A stretch of 43,965 nucleotides of DNA, taken from positions 1-43,965 of the forward strand of contig NZ_CADCWS010000012.1 of assembly GCF_902806475.1 (NCBI RefSeq). The letters run 5' to 3'. The position numbers and the translations under genes are program-made. Positions 28,452 through 36,506 of this stretch are shown one piece after another. Below the pieces are notes generated by a model, which saw only the letters and a program-made list of their open reading frames with translations, had not been told where the DNA came from and did not search any database. The stretch's first letter is position 1. Every line of letters starts with the position of its first letter. This stretch comes from Candidatus Frankia nodulisporulans (GTDB lineage: Bacteria > Actinomycetota > Actinomycetes > Frankiales > Frankiaceae).

Positions 28452-28871
28452 TCAGGACGGGCTGGGAACCGCCCGTAGATGCCCACGCCGACCACCGGGA
28501 TCAGGGGCGCCGCCACCACCCTGGGGACCGGCGCCACCCGCGGGTGGCGGTTCGGGACCGCGGCGCGGCGTCTCGGGCCCCCGACGGGAGGCCTCCCGGA
28601 CGGCGTCGGCCAGCGCCTCGAGGTCATCGGCGGCGGCCTCGCGCTCGCTTTCGCGGGACGCCTCGGCCTCGGCTTCGGCCTCAAGCCGGACGACCGCCCA
28701 CCCGAGCGGCACCGTGAGCCGATCCGCGTGTGTGCTGCACAGGTCGTACGAGTGCGGCTCGACGTACGGGGAGAGCGGGCCCAGCACCGCCGTCGACTCG
28801 GCGTAGGCATACGTGAGCGTGGCAACCGCGGCTGCCGAACAGGCCGAGCGGGAGCAGCGCCGAGGCTTCAC
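28452..28871 (-). CDS. DUF3499 family protein
   Basis: 139 residues from GTG 28871: VKPRRCSRSACSAAAVATLT, then YAYAESTAVLGPLSPYVEPH and SYDLCSTHADRLTVPLGWAV. The cysteines at positions 6, 11 and about 48 with a histidine nearby (CSTH) make a zinc-ribbon-like site. This short actinobacterial family is usually found between manB and a zincin gene, as here, and has no known function. The second half is a charged helix (EAEAEASRESEREAAADDLE) and a Pro/Gly-rich tail. The start is set by the -10-like TACCGT seven bases upstream, which suggests a leaderless mRNA. Confidence 0.9.
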   Translation of the reverse strand: MKPRRCSRSACSAAAVATLTYAYAESTAVLGPLSPYVEPHSYDLCSTHADRLTVPLGWAVVRLEAEAEAEASRESEREAAADDLEALADAVREASRRGPETPRRGPEPPPAGGAGPQGGGGAPDPGGRRGHLRAVPSPS

Positions 28872-28878
28872 GTTCCGG

Positions 28879-28884
28879 ACGGTA
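28879..28884 (-). promoter_or_regulatory. -10 element for a leaderless DUF3499 mRNA
   Basis: On the minus strand TACCGT is followed by seven bases and then the GTG at 28871, with no ribosome binding site. The arrangement matches the VOC and GNAT genes. Confidence 0.5.
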
Positions 28885-28945
28885 GCCCCCGGAACGGACG
28901 ACGGCCACCACCAATCGTCGTGTCGCGTGACGCGAGGCTGAATCG

Positions 28946-29035
28946 TCACGCGTTGTCGACCGATTCATTGCTCCCCGCATCCGATCCCCCGCGTAGCACG
29001 GGTACCACGCGGACTATTGAGATCATCAAGCTCAT
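28946..29035 (-). CDS. Possible 29-residue small protein or leader peptide
   Basis: A 29-codon frame reads MSLMISIVRVVPVLRGGSDA and then GSNESVDNA. GAGGAGG lies four bases before its ATG (29035), one of the best ribosome binding sites in the window. The N-terminal half is hydrophobic and the C-terminal half polar. Its codons are less G/C-biased at third positions than neighbouring genes, which argues for either a peptide not under codon selection or a chance frame. It lies about 75 bp upstream of DUF3499 on the same strand, just before that gene's likely -10. I do not recognise the sequence. Comparison with relatives would decide whether it is real. Confidence 0.4.
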   Translation of the reverse strand: MSLMISIVRVVPVLRGGSDAGSNESVDNA

Positions 29036-29227
29036 GGAACCTCCTCGGTCAGGGAGGGAGTCGGGGGTCGTACGGCTCTATGGTCGGTCGCGGCCACGGG
29101 CGAGTGACCGGCGGGGTCCTCGATTGGCACAGCGCCGGTGCCGGTCGAGCCCCGGAAGGTGCCGGGGTCCGCGGACGCCCGACGCCTGGCCGATCGAAGT
29201 CCCTGTCGCGAACGCTACGCTCACAGG
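29036..29227. other. Divergent intergenic region upstream of the zincin gene
   Basis: About 190 bp between the small ORF (minus) and the zincin-like gene (plus). Apart from the TACGCT box just before the plus-strand gene I see no defined element. Confidence 0.4.
29216..29221 (+). promoter_or_regulatory. -10 element for a leaderless zincin-gene mRNA
   Basis: TACGCT is followed by six bases and then GTG 29228. The same hexamer and spacing occur before the TetR gene (41248-41253). No ribosome binding site is present. Confidence 0.5.
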
Positions 29228-29698
29228 GTGACCGACCTCGAGCGGTTCCCCTGCGCGGGCCGGCCGATCAGTGTCCGCCGTCGCCGTGACCGGCGCGGTC
29301 GGGGTGTGCGCGGCATGATGCTGCCCCCGGACGTGCCCGCCTACGCGACCCGCGGCGACCGGTTCGACGACTTCGTGCTGGACGCGGTGGAGCACCTCGA
29401 CCACCGCTGGTCGGGCGAGCTCGCCGACGTCGAGTTCGCGGTGGAGGACGTCCCACCGATCGCGGTCGGCGACGAGGAGATCCCGCTCGCGAGATACCAG
29501 CCGGCCGCGGGAAAAGGCCGGTCAGCGACCCCGCGGCGGATCGTCGTCTATCGCCGGCCGATCGAGGCCCGCACTGTCGACAACGAGGAGCTCGCCGAGC
29601 TGGTCCTCGACGCGATCATTCATGAGGTGGCCGAGATGATGGGCGTCGATCCGGCCGTGATCGACCCCGAGGGCCACGGCTGGGGCGACGAGGACTGA
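29228..29698 (+). CDS. Zincin-like metallopeptidase-family protein with degenerate HExxH
   Basis: 156 residues. A basic N-terminus (1-30) is followed by FDDFVLDAVEHLDHRWSGEL, VEFAVEDVPPIAVGDEEIPL, RRIVVYRRPIEARTVDNEEL and the helix LVLDAIIHEVAEMMGVDPAV. The last corresponds to the HExxH zinc helix of the minimal zincin family, but here it reads H132-E-V-A-E136. The second histidine is glutamate, so classical zinc proteolysis is unlikely. Related actinobacterial proteins, as I recall, also lack a full motif. The start is supported by the TACGCT element. It is followed by a hairpin 10 nt after the stop, so it is probably monocistronic. Confidence 0.8.
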   Translation: MTDLERFPCAGRPISVRRRRDRRGRGVRGMMLPPDVPAYATRGDRFDDFVLDAVEHLDHRWSGELADVEFAVEDVPPIAVGDEEIPLARYQPAAGKGRSATPRRIVVYRRPIEARTVDNEELAELVLDAIIHEVAEMMGVDPAVIDPEGHGWGDED

Positions 29699-29707
29699 CC
29701 GGAGGGC

Positions 29708-29734
29708 ACCCGGTGGCGTCGATCGCCACCGGGT
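29708..29734 (+). terminator. Hairpin terminator after the zincin gene
   Basis: Perfect 11-bp inverted repeat (arms 29708-29718 and 29724-29734, 5-nt loop) ten bases after the stop. It would bury the GTG at 29713, which argues against that codon as the manA start. Confidence 0.65.
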
Positions 29735-29751
29735 ACTTCCTGAGGGAGATC

Positions 29752-31158
29752 GTGACCAGGAACACCTCCCCCGCGGCGCACGTTCGTGTGCCGCCGAGGG
29801 CACCCGAGGGCACCACCGTCCACCCGTCCGCGGCCGCAGGCGGTGCCGTTACCGGACGCCGCGCCCGCGTGCTCCCACTACGCGGTGTGCTTCAGGGCTA
29901 CGCCTGGGGTTCACCGACGGCCATCCCGGCGCTGTTGGGGGCGCCACCGACCGGTGACCCGGTCGCCGAGCTGTGGCTGGGCACCCATCCGGTGGCACCC
30001 GGACTGGTCGAGACGGCCAACGGGGTCCGGCCGGCGGCCGAGTTCGTGGGCGCCCTGCCGTTCCTGCTGAAGGTGCTCGCCGCCGATCGCGCCCTGTCGT
30101 TGCAGGTGCATCCGGATGTCAGCCAGGCCGGGGCCGGCTTCGCCGCGGACGAGGCGGCGGGTCTCGCGCTCAACGATCCGCTGCGCCGCTACCGTGACCC
30201 CAATCACAAGCCCGAGCTGATCGTCGCGCTGACCCCGTTCCGCGCGCTCGCGGGCATCCGCGATCCCGCGCGCACCCTCGCCGTCGTCGCCGGCTTCGGT
30301 GTGCCCGCGCTCACCGCGGCCTTCGCCCCCCTGGTCACCGATCCGCGGGCGGGCGCGTCCGCCGTCCTGCGAACGCTGCTGACCCTGCCCGCCGCCCCCG
30401 CGAAGGCGCTGGTGGACGACCTGGTCGCCGCCGCCCGCCGGCACGTCGGTGCCCCAGCGCCGACCAGTCCCGCCAACCGCGCTGACCGCGCTGACCTGGC
30501 CGAAACGGCTGGCCCGCCGGACCTCGATGGCGATGATCTTTCCAGGGCGGCGGACCTGGTGGGACGGCTGGCCGCGGCCCATCCCGGCGACGTGGGGACG
30601 GCCGCCGCTCTTCTGCTCAACGACGTCACACTGGCGCCCGGCGAGGGGCTGTTCCAACCGGCCCGGCTGCTGCACGCCTACGTCGACGGACTGGGGATCG
30701 AGATCATGGCGGCGTCCGACAACGTCCTGCGCGGTGGTCTGACTCCCAAGCACATAGATGTGGACGAGCTGCTGCGCATCCTCGACCCCACGCCGAGCGA
30801 CGCCCCGGTCCAACCGCCTCGCCCCCTGCTCACCGGCCCGGGCGGCGAGCTCCACCGCTGGGATGTCCCGGTCGTCGACTTCGCCCTGACCGAGGCTGTC
30901 TGCACCGGCGGTGCTCTCGCGGTGGGCCGCCCGACGGTCCTGCTCGCGGTCGACGGCCAGGTCACCGCGACGATCACGGGGCCGGACGGGGACCCGGTCG
31001 CCGACGCCGGCGCACCCGAACGGGCGGTGACCGACGGTGACGCGGCCGACCCGCCGCCCCTCACCCTGCGCCGCGGCGAATCGGCCCTGGTGACCGCCCC
31101 GTCCGACGTGGTTCTCTCCGGACACGGACGGGTCTTCCTGGCCGCCCCCGGCGACTGA
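29752..31158 (+). CDS. manA: Mannose-6-phosphate isomerase ManA (type I)
   Basis: 468 residues by this start. The core begins near LPLRGVLQGYAWGSPTAIPA. Zinc-site segments are LSLQVHPDVSQ (Q and H ligands) and NHKPELIVALTPFRALAG. The catalytic-domain helix LFQPARLLHAYVDGLGIEIM and the family signature SDNVLRGGLTPKHIDVDELL follow. It interconverts fructose-6-phosphate and mannose-6-phosphate and feeds manB. I chose GTG 29752, which has GAGG six bases upstream. GTG 29713 also has a GGAGG but lies inside the terminator hairpin, and starts further in are possible because the first 40 residues are not conserved-looking. A cupin-like C-terminus (SALVTAPSDVVLSGHGRVFL) is complete. Confidence 0.93.
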   Translation: MTRNTSPAAHVRVPPRAPEGTTVHPSAAAGGAVTGRRARVLPLRGVLQGYAWGSPTAIPALLGAPPTGDPVAELWLGTHPVAPGLVETANGVRPAAEFVGALPFLLKVLAADRALSLQVHPDVSQAGAGFAADEAAGLALNDPLRRYRDPNHKPELIVALTPFRALAGIRDPARTLAVVAGFGVPALTAAFAPLVTDPRAGASAVLRTLLTLPAAPAKALVDDLVAAARRHVGAPAPTSPANRADRADLAETAGPPDLDGDDLSRAADLVGRLAAAHPGDVGTAAALLLNDVTLAPGEGLFQPARLLHAYVDGLGIEIMAASDNVLRGGLTPKHIDVDELLRILDPTPSDAPVQPPRPLLTGPGGELHRWDVPVVDFALTEAVCTGGALAVGRPTVLLAVDGQVTATITGPDGDPVADAGAPERAVTDGDAADPPPLTLRRGESALVTAPSDVVLSGHGRVFLAAPGD

Positions 31159-31167
31159 ACGCCCCTG

Positions 31168-31245
31168 GCCGGACACCGGACACCGACATCGGACGCCGGC
31201 ACCAGACGCCGACGCCGGACGCCACATGCCGGACACCGTCAGCGG
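31168..31245. repeat. Degenerate GGACACC/GGACGCC repeats between manA and the giant gene
   Basis: The 95-bp gap between the two convergent stops consists largely of imperfect repeats of ccggacacc/ccggacgcc. A duplicated tcagcggt at its right end overlaps the stop of the minus-strand gene (31254-31256). No other element is seen. Confidence 0.6.
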
Positions 31246-31253
31246 TGGGGCTG

Positions 31254-34200
31254 TCAGCGGTAGGGGAGGCCGGGGTCGGCGACGGCGGGCAGTGCGTCCA
31301 CCAGGGTGGGCGCGCCACGCAGAGGGATGACCGCGGAGAGGATCCGTGGCAGGCGTGGTCGCGGGCCGGCTCCGGCGGGCCCCGTGGTGGGTGGGGCGCC
31401 GGCGATGGCGGTGGCGATCAGCGGGCCGCCGGTGGCGGTGAGCCGGGCGGCGGGTGGTCGGGTGGGCTGCGCCACGACGGTGACCGAGCCAGCCCCCAGG
31501 CGCATGTCCGTGCCGTCCAGGCGGGCGGTGACAGGTCCCAGCGGCGCGGTGAGGACGAGGGCGCCCGCGGCACCGGCGGGGACGGGGGGGACCGCGACGA
31601 CCGCGTCGGCGGCCGTGCCGGCACCGGCGCTGGGGCCGTCCGGGTCGGTCAGGCCGACACCGCGGCTGTAGCCGTCCAGGCCCGGGCGGCCGTCCGACGG
31701 TTCCAGTCGGGTGGCGCCCGCCCAGGTACGGACGCCTTTCCAGCCCGAGGCCAGCCCCAGCTCGGCGACCACCGGCGCACCGCCTCCGCCGCCCGCCGCG
31801 GCCGCGGCTCCGTCGGGGTCCTCGGCGCCGAGCGATTCGACGAGCAGCGCGCTGGCCGGGCCGGCGGGCAGCGGAACGGACACCCTGGTGACCCCGGCGG
31901 CCGGGACGCGGACCCCGGCGAGTCCGGGCGGAACGTGCGACCCGGCGGGGGTCAGCACGCTGATCCGGACCTTCGCGGACCCTTCCGGCGCGGCCAGGAC
32001 AAGGGTGGAGTCGGGCGCCGGCGGGCCGGCGGGGACGACCACCCCGCCGAGTACCAGGCGACGTGCCGCCGGTGCGGTCGCGGGCACCAGCCGTGGCGCC
32101 GCGAACGGACCCCGCGCGCTCGAACGATCGACCATCCAGGTCAGCAGGCGGCCGGTCCGCACCTGGACGTCCACCGCGGTCACCGCGGCTTCCGGCGCGA
32201 AGGCGGCGAGCCGGCGAACGATCGCATGTCCGGGGGCGACGTTGACGTCCTGCCCGGGGGCGGCCGGCCCGTCGGTGAGGACCCGCACGCTGGCCTGCCC
32301 CGGGGTGTCGGCGAGATTCGCCAGCACGAGCAGCGGGTCCCTGCCGACCTCGGTGGACGGCCCGGCGAACCAGCTGCGGGCCCGCGGCGGGGCGCAGGCC
32401 GCCAGGGCCGGGCCGGCACCGTCGCCGCTGGTGGTCACCGTCGCGGCGAGGCCCGCGGCCGAGGCGCCTCGTCCCGAGACCAGCCGGGCCCCGGTCCCCC
32501 CGCGATCCTGCGGTGCGAGCCGCAGCCATCCTCCACGTTCCCGGACGGACACCCCGACGCCACCCGACGCCGCCGGAGCCACCCTGACCTGCCCATTGCC
32601 GCCAGCCTCGGCGCCCAGGGTCACGTCGAGACGAACGGAACCGGGCAGCACGGCGTCACGGGCACGTGGCTGGATGATCGTCGGGTCGGGGCAGGCCAGT
32701 TGCCGCACCCCGATCGACGCCTGCGGTGGCACCCCGGGACCAGCACCTTCGTCGATGAGGAACGCACCTCCCAGGCCCATGACGGCCAGCGGTACGACCG
32801 TGCGCAGCACGACCCGCCGCACCGAGCGGCCCCGCGGGCCCGCCCTGGGGCCGCGGAGCCGCCCCAGGGCCGGATAATCGGTCATCGTGACCGGTCCGAT
32901 CAGGCGGGAGCGCAGACCGACCCCGGCCAGCGCGAGCAGCAGCAGGCCCAACGCCGCGATCTGCACGAGGACCCGCAGGTGGGCCGCGGTGTCGTCCCGT
33001 TCGACGCGCACCTGGCTGCCGGCGGGCAGATCCGCGGGCAGGTGGAATCCGGCGGCCCACCCCCAGGCGGTGAACCGGGACAACGGTCGCCCATCGGCAA
33101 AAGCCCGCCAGCCGTTTCCCGCCGGCGTGGTCAGAACCAGCTCCCGCGCACCGTCGCCCCCCGCGGACCCGGCCCCCGCGGACCCGGCCCGTGGAGATGG
33201 GACGGCTGCTCGGGCGGGCAGGGCGCCGTCCGCGGGAAGGAGCCGGGCGGACGTCGGCGCGGCCATGAGCGCCTCGGCGCCGGCTGCCCGCCCGGCCGAT
33301 CCGGAACCGGTGGCAGCCGCGTCCGAACCGGAGGCATTGGCGTCGGAGCTGGGGGCAGCGGCGTCGACGATGTAGGCGGCCGGCGTGGCGGGTGGGGCGC
33401 CGGGACGAGCCGGGGCGACGGGTCCGCTGGCGGGGCGCCACAGCAGCAGGCCAGGACGGGGGCGGTCGCGGACCAGGGCGGGGCTTTCGTCCAGGCGGTC
33501 GACGAGCGTGGCGGACGCGTCCGCGGTGGGCACGCCGACCGCGACGACACCGAGCAGCGGCAGCCAGCCGCCGGCCCGGTCGGATCCGCTGGTCAGACCG
33601 GTGGCGACGGATGCGACGAAGTCGGCGGCCGGCCGTGGCGGCCCGACCAGGCCGGCGGGATAACGCTCGCCGGAGGCGGTGGCCAGGGCGTAGCGGACCA
33701 GCCCGGAGCGCTCGGACCGGTCCAGCAGGAGCAGGCGGGATCCGCGCGGTTCGGTGCGGATCCGGGCGAGGATCGCGCGGGCCACGGCCGAGGAGTCCTC
33801 GCCCGCCTGGCCCGCGGTGCCCGACCAGGCGGCCAGCGCACCCGAGGCACCGCTGCCCGACGAGGCGTCCTGGTCAGGATCGGCGGCGGTCGAGTCGTCG
33901 ACGCCGGCGGTGGCACGCAGCCAGGAGGCGGGACTGCCGCGCCAGCGGGTGCCGCTGACCAGCCGGTCCGCGGCGAGGGCGACGGGGGTCGCCAGGATCA
34001 GGGTGGTCATCGCGACCGCGGTCGGTCGGGCGATCCGCCCCCGGCGTGGCCGCTGCGGGTCGAGGGCCAGGGCGGCGGCGACGAGCAACGCCGCGGCGAG
34101 CACGAGGCCGTACTGGGGTGCGGCCCACCATGCCTGCGCGGCGCCCACACGCCGGCCCGCGGCCAGCCGCGGCGTGATCAGCACCGCGGCCATTCCCAGC

Positions 34201-36497
34201 AGGAGCAGGCACCAGCCGGTGGTGGCGCTTCGGCGGGCCGTCGGGGTCGCGTGCCAACGTCCGATCAGCCAGCAGAACAGGCATCCGGCCAGCAGGCCCA
34301 GGTAGACCGAGGTCGGTCGGGTACCCGCACCGGCCAGCAGTCCCAGCGCGGGGCGCGGCACGGCGGCCAGCGAGGTCACGGGGGTCGACCACGCGCCCGC
34401 CGACAGCAGGGGGATCAGGGGGATCACCGAGCCGGCGAGTGCCACGGCCACGTCGGGCAGCCGGGCCGGGCGCACGAGCAGGACGCAGGCGACCAGCACG
34501 ACCCAGGCGGGAGCGGCCAGCGGCGGGGCGCAGGCGACCAGAGCGGTCAGGCTCACCGCGAGTGTGAGCGCGGCGCGCGGACGGGCCCAGTGCGCCTCCC
34601 CGGGACCCACCGGTCCGCGCAGGACGGCGTCGGCGTGGGCCAGCACGAGTGGGAGCGCGACAAGCGCCCCGACGGTGTCGACCCGGCCGGCCAGCACGGC
34701 CGCGGTCAGCGCCGGGTTGAGCGCGTACCCGGCGGCCAGCGCGCAGCGCACGAGCGGACGGGACTGGCCTGGCGTCCACTCGAGCCGTCCGAGGGCCCGG
34801 TGCGCGCTCCAGCCAGCCAGGGCCGGTCCCAGGGCGAGTAGCAGCCAGCTGGCGGCCGTCACCCGGCCACCCAGGACGCTGGCGACCGCGGCGATCAGCG
34901 CGACGATCGGTGGGATCGGCTGCCCGCCGTCCAACGGTCCGACCAGCCCGTCCGGCCCGGGTAGTCGCCCTGACCACACCGCCGACCACAGTTCGCCCAC
35001 GTCCGCGGGCATCGGCAGCCCGGCGCCGAGGGCGTCCACCGGCATCGCGCGCATCGCCACCAGTCCGACGGCCGCGAGCGACACGACCAGGACCGCCACG
35101 GAACGGCCCCCCGAAGCGTCCGCGGCGACAGCCGCTGGAGCCCCCGAGGCGCCACCCGGTGCGGTGGTGCGCCGGAGTGCGGCCGGCCGGGTCCCGGCGG
35201 GACGGCCGACGGTAGACGGGGTCGCGGCCCGCGGACCGGGCCTGTCGGGTGCGGCCAGCGGAGCGGCCCAGGTGGGCGGAGCGGGAGCGCGTGGGGCGGG
35301 AATCGACGGCGCGGGGGGCCGCGGCGCGGGTGGCGGAGGTTCGTGATGGGTCGACCGTCGGAGTGGACGGGCCGGGTGGACCAGGCCTCGCGGGAACAGC
35401 GAGCGGACGGCCCGCTGGGGCACCGTCCGGGTGCGGGCCGCACGTCGCCGCAGACGCAGGACGGCGCCAGGCCGCCCCAGGACCAGGGCTGGCAGGGCGA
35501 GTTCGCGGGCGGCGAGCCGGCCGCGGCCGCGCGTCAGCAGGCGCAGGGCGCGCAGCAGGGTCATGCCCAGCAGGGCCAGCACGGCGGGGGCCAGCAGCGG
35601 CAGGGCGGTGTGGGCGAGTCCGATCCGCAGCGCCGCCACCCGCTCGGCGCGGCTCGGGTCGAGCCGGCCCGGCTGTGAGATCGGTTCGGTGAGCACGGCC
35701 ATCGGGACGACGACGGTGCGAAGCCCGGCGCGGGCGGCCCGCCAGCCCAGGTCAAGATCGTGGGCGGCCGCGAGGGTGGGATCGAGTCCGTCCAGGCGCC
35801 GCCAAGCCCAGGAACGGGCCAGCAGCCCCCGCCAGGAGACAGCCAGGACGTCGCGCACGCCGTCGTGCTGCCCGTGGTCGGGTGTGCCGGCGCGGATGCC
35901 GGTGTGCCGCCGTCCGGCCCGGTCGACGCTCGCGCCGACCTCCAGCAACCGCGGCGCCGCGACGCCGCGACGGAGCTTCGGGCCGAGCACCGCGGCTCCG
36001 GGATCGACCCGGGCGTAGGCCAACAACGTGCGCAGGGTGTCCGCCGCGGGCACGGTGTGCTGGTCGAGCAGCCAGACGAATCCGCCGGGGGGCGGGCCGC
36101 CGGCGAGATCGAGGGCGGCGGCGACCGCCGCGCCCAGGGATGTACCGGCGGGCAGGCAGAGCACCAGGTGCGCGCTCGACGACACCCCGGAGGTCGCCAC
36201 AGGTGCCCGCGCCCCGAGATGGACCTCGACCACGCGCAGGTCGACCGCCTGGTCGAGCACCTGATCGTCGAGCCGCCGAGCGGCGCCGGACGGCCCCCTC
36301 GGCACCGGCACCGGCCCGGGCAGTACCGACAGCCCGGGCAGTACCGACGGCCCGGCCAACGGGACGGACCTGGTCGCCTCGGCGCGGTCGGCCGCGATCA
36401 CGACGACCGCCACCACCGCGACGGTGCTCGGGGGTGCGCCGGGCGGCGGCAGACCCACCGGCGGCGGGCTGTTCACCCCCCGCCGGACGTCCTCCAC
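31254..36497 (-). CDS. 1747-residue glycosyltransferase-like / multi-TM / DUF5719 fusion
   Basis: Residues about 25-330 resemble a GT2-type glycosyltransferase whose key motifs are altered: GFVWLLDQHTVP (140-150) stands where the HDD/DxD metal site is expected, and HDLDLGWRAARAG (246-258) replaces the usual DDVDLGWR. A membrane segment, a Pro-rich linker (375-470) and about twelve hydrophobic segments (470-850) follow. An extracytoplasmic region comes next, with a further membrane segment near 1170-1190. From M1205 (nt 32885) a second part begins with a membrane anchor and a DUF5719-like beta-rich region. In Streptomyces, as I recall, the two parts are neighbouring separate genes; here one frame spans both. 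It follows whiB by nine bases. A role in envelope polysaccharide export or assembly is likely but inferred. The exact start (36497 or 36476) is uncertain. Confidence 0.82.
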   Translation of the reverse strand: MEDVRRGVNSPPPVGLPPPGAPPSTVAVVAVVVIAADRAEATRSVPLAGPSVLPGLSVLPGPVPVPRGPSGAARRLDDQVLDQAVDLRVVEVHLGARAPVATSGVSSSAHLVLCLPAGTSLGAAVAAALDLAGGPPPGGFVWLLDQHTVPAADTLRTLLAYARVDPGAAVLGPKLRRGVAAPRLLEVGASVDRAGRRHTGIRAGTPDHGQHDGVRDVLAVSWRGLLARSWAWRRLDGLDPTLAAAHDLDLGWRAARAGLRTVVVPMAVLTEPISQPGRLDPSRAERVAALRIGLAHTALPLLAPAVLALLGMTLLRALRLLTRGRGRLAARELALPALVLGRPGAVLRLRRRAARTRTVPQRAVRSLFPRGLVHPARPLRRSTHHEPPPPAPRPPAPSIPAPRAPAPPTWAAPLAAPDRPGPRAATPSTVGRPAGTRPAALRRTTAPGGASGAPAAVAADASGGRSVAVLVVSLAAVGLVAMRAMPVDALGAGLPMPADVGELWSAVWSGRLPGPDGLVGPLDGGQPIPPIVALIAAVASVLGGRVTAASWLLLALGPALAGWSAHRALGRLEWTPGQSRPLVRCALAAGYALNPALTAAVLAGRVDTVGALVALPLVLAHADAVLRGPVGPGEAHWARPRAALTLAVSLTALVACAPPLAAPAWVVLVACVLLVRPARLPDVAVALAGSVIPLIPLLSAGAWSTPVTSLAAVPRPALGLLAGAGTRPTSVYLGLLAGCLFCWLIGRWHATPTARRSATTGWCLLLLGMAAVLITPRLAAGRRVGAAQAWWAAPQYGLVLAAALLVAAALALDPQRPRRGRIARPTAVAMTTLILATPVALAADRLVSGTRWRGSPASWLRATAGVDDSTAADPDQDASSGSGASGALAAWSGTAGQAGEDSSAVARAILARIRTEPRGSRLLLLDRSERSGLVRYALATASGERYPAGLVGPPRPAADFVASVATGLTSGSDRAGGWLPLLGVVAVGVPTADASATLVDRLDESPALVRDRPRPGLLLWRPASGPVAPARPGAPPATPAAYIVDAAAPSSDANASGSDAAATGSGSAGRAAGAEALMAAPTSARLLPADGALPARAAVPSPRAGSAGAGSAGGDGARELVLTTPAGNGWRAFADGRPLSRFTAWGWAAGFHLPADLPAGSQVRVERDDTAAHLRVLVQIAALGLLLLALAGVGLRSRLIGPVTMTDYPALGRLRGPRAGPRGRSVRRVVLRTVVPLAVMGLGGAFLIDEGAGPGVPPQASIGVRQLACPDPTIIQPRARDAVLPGSVRLDVTLGAEAGGNGQVRVAPAASGGVGVSVRERGGWLRLAPQDRGGTGARLVSGRGASAAGLAATVTTSGDGAGPALAACAPPRARSWFAGPSTEVGRDPLLVLANLADTPGQASVRVLTDGPAAPGQDVNVAPGHAIVRRLAAFAPEAAVTAVDVQVRTGRLLTWMVDRSSARGPFAAPRLVPATAPAARRLVLGGVVVPAGPPAPDSTLVLAAPEGSAKVRISVLTPAGSHVPPGLAGVRVPAAGVTRVSVPLPAGPASALLVESLGAEDPDGAAAAAGGGGGAPVVAELGLASGWKGVRTWAGATRLEPSDGRPGLDGYSRGVGLTDPDGPSAGAGTAADAVVAVPPVPAGAAGALVLTAPLGPVTARLDGTDMRLGAGSVTVVAQPTRPPAARLTATGGPLIATAIAGAPPTTGPAGAGPRPRLPRILSAVIPLRGAPTLVDALPAVADPGLPYR

Positions 36498-36506
36498 TGC
36501 CCGACG

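Noticed and set aside
31245-34841. 1198-codon plus-strand frame opposite the giant envelope gene
   Set aside because: The Gly/Arg/Gln-rich product resembles no protein and is explained by codon bias on the other strand.
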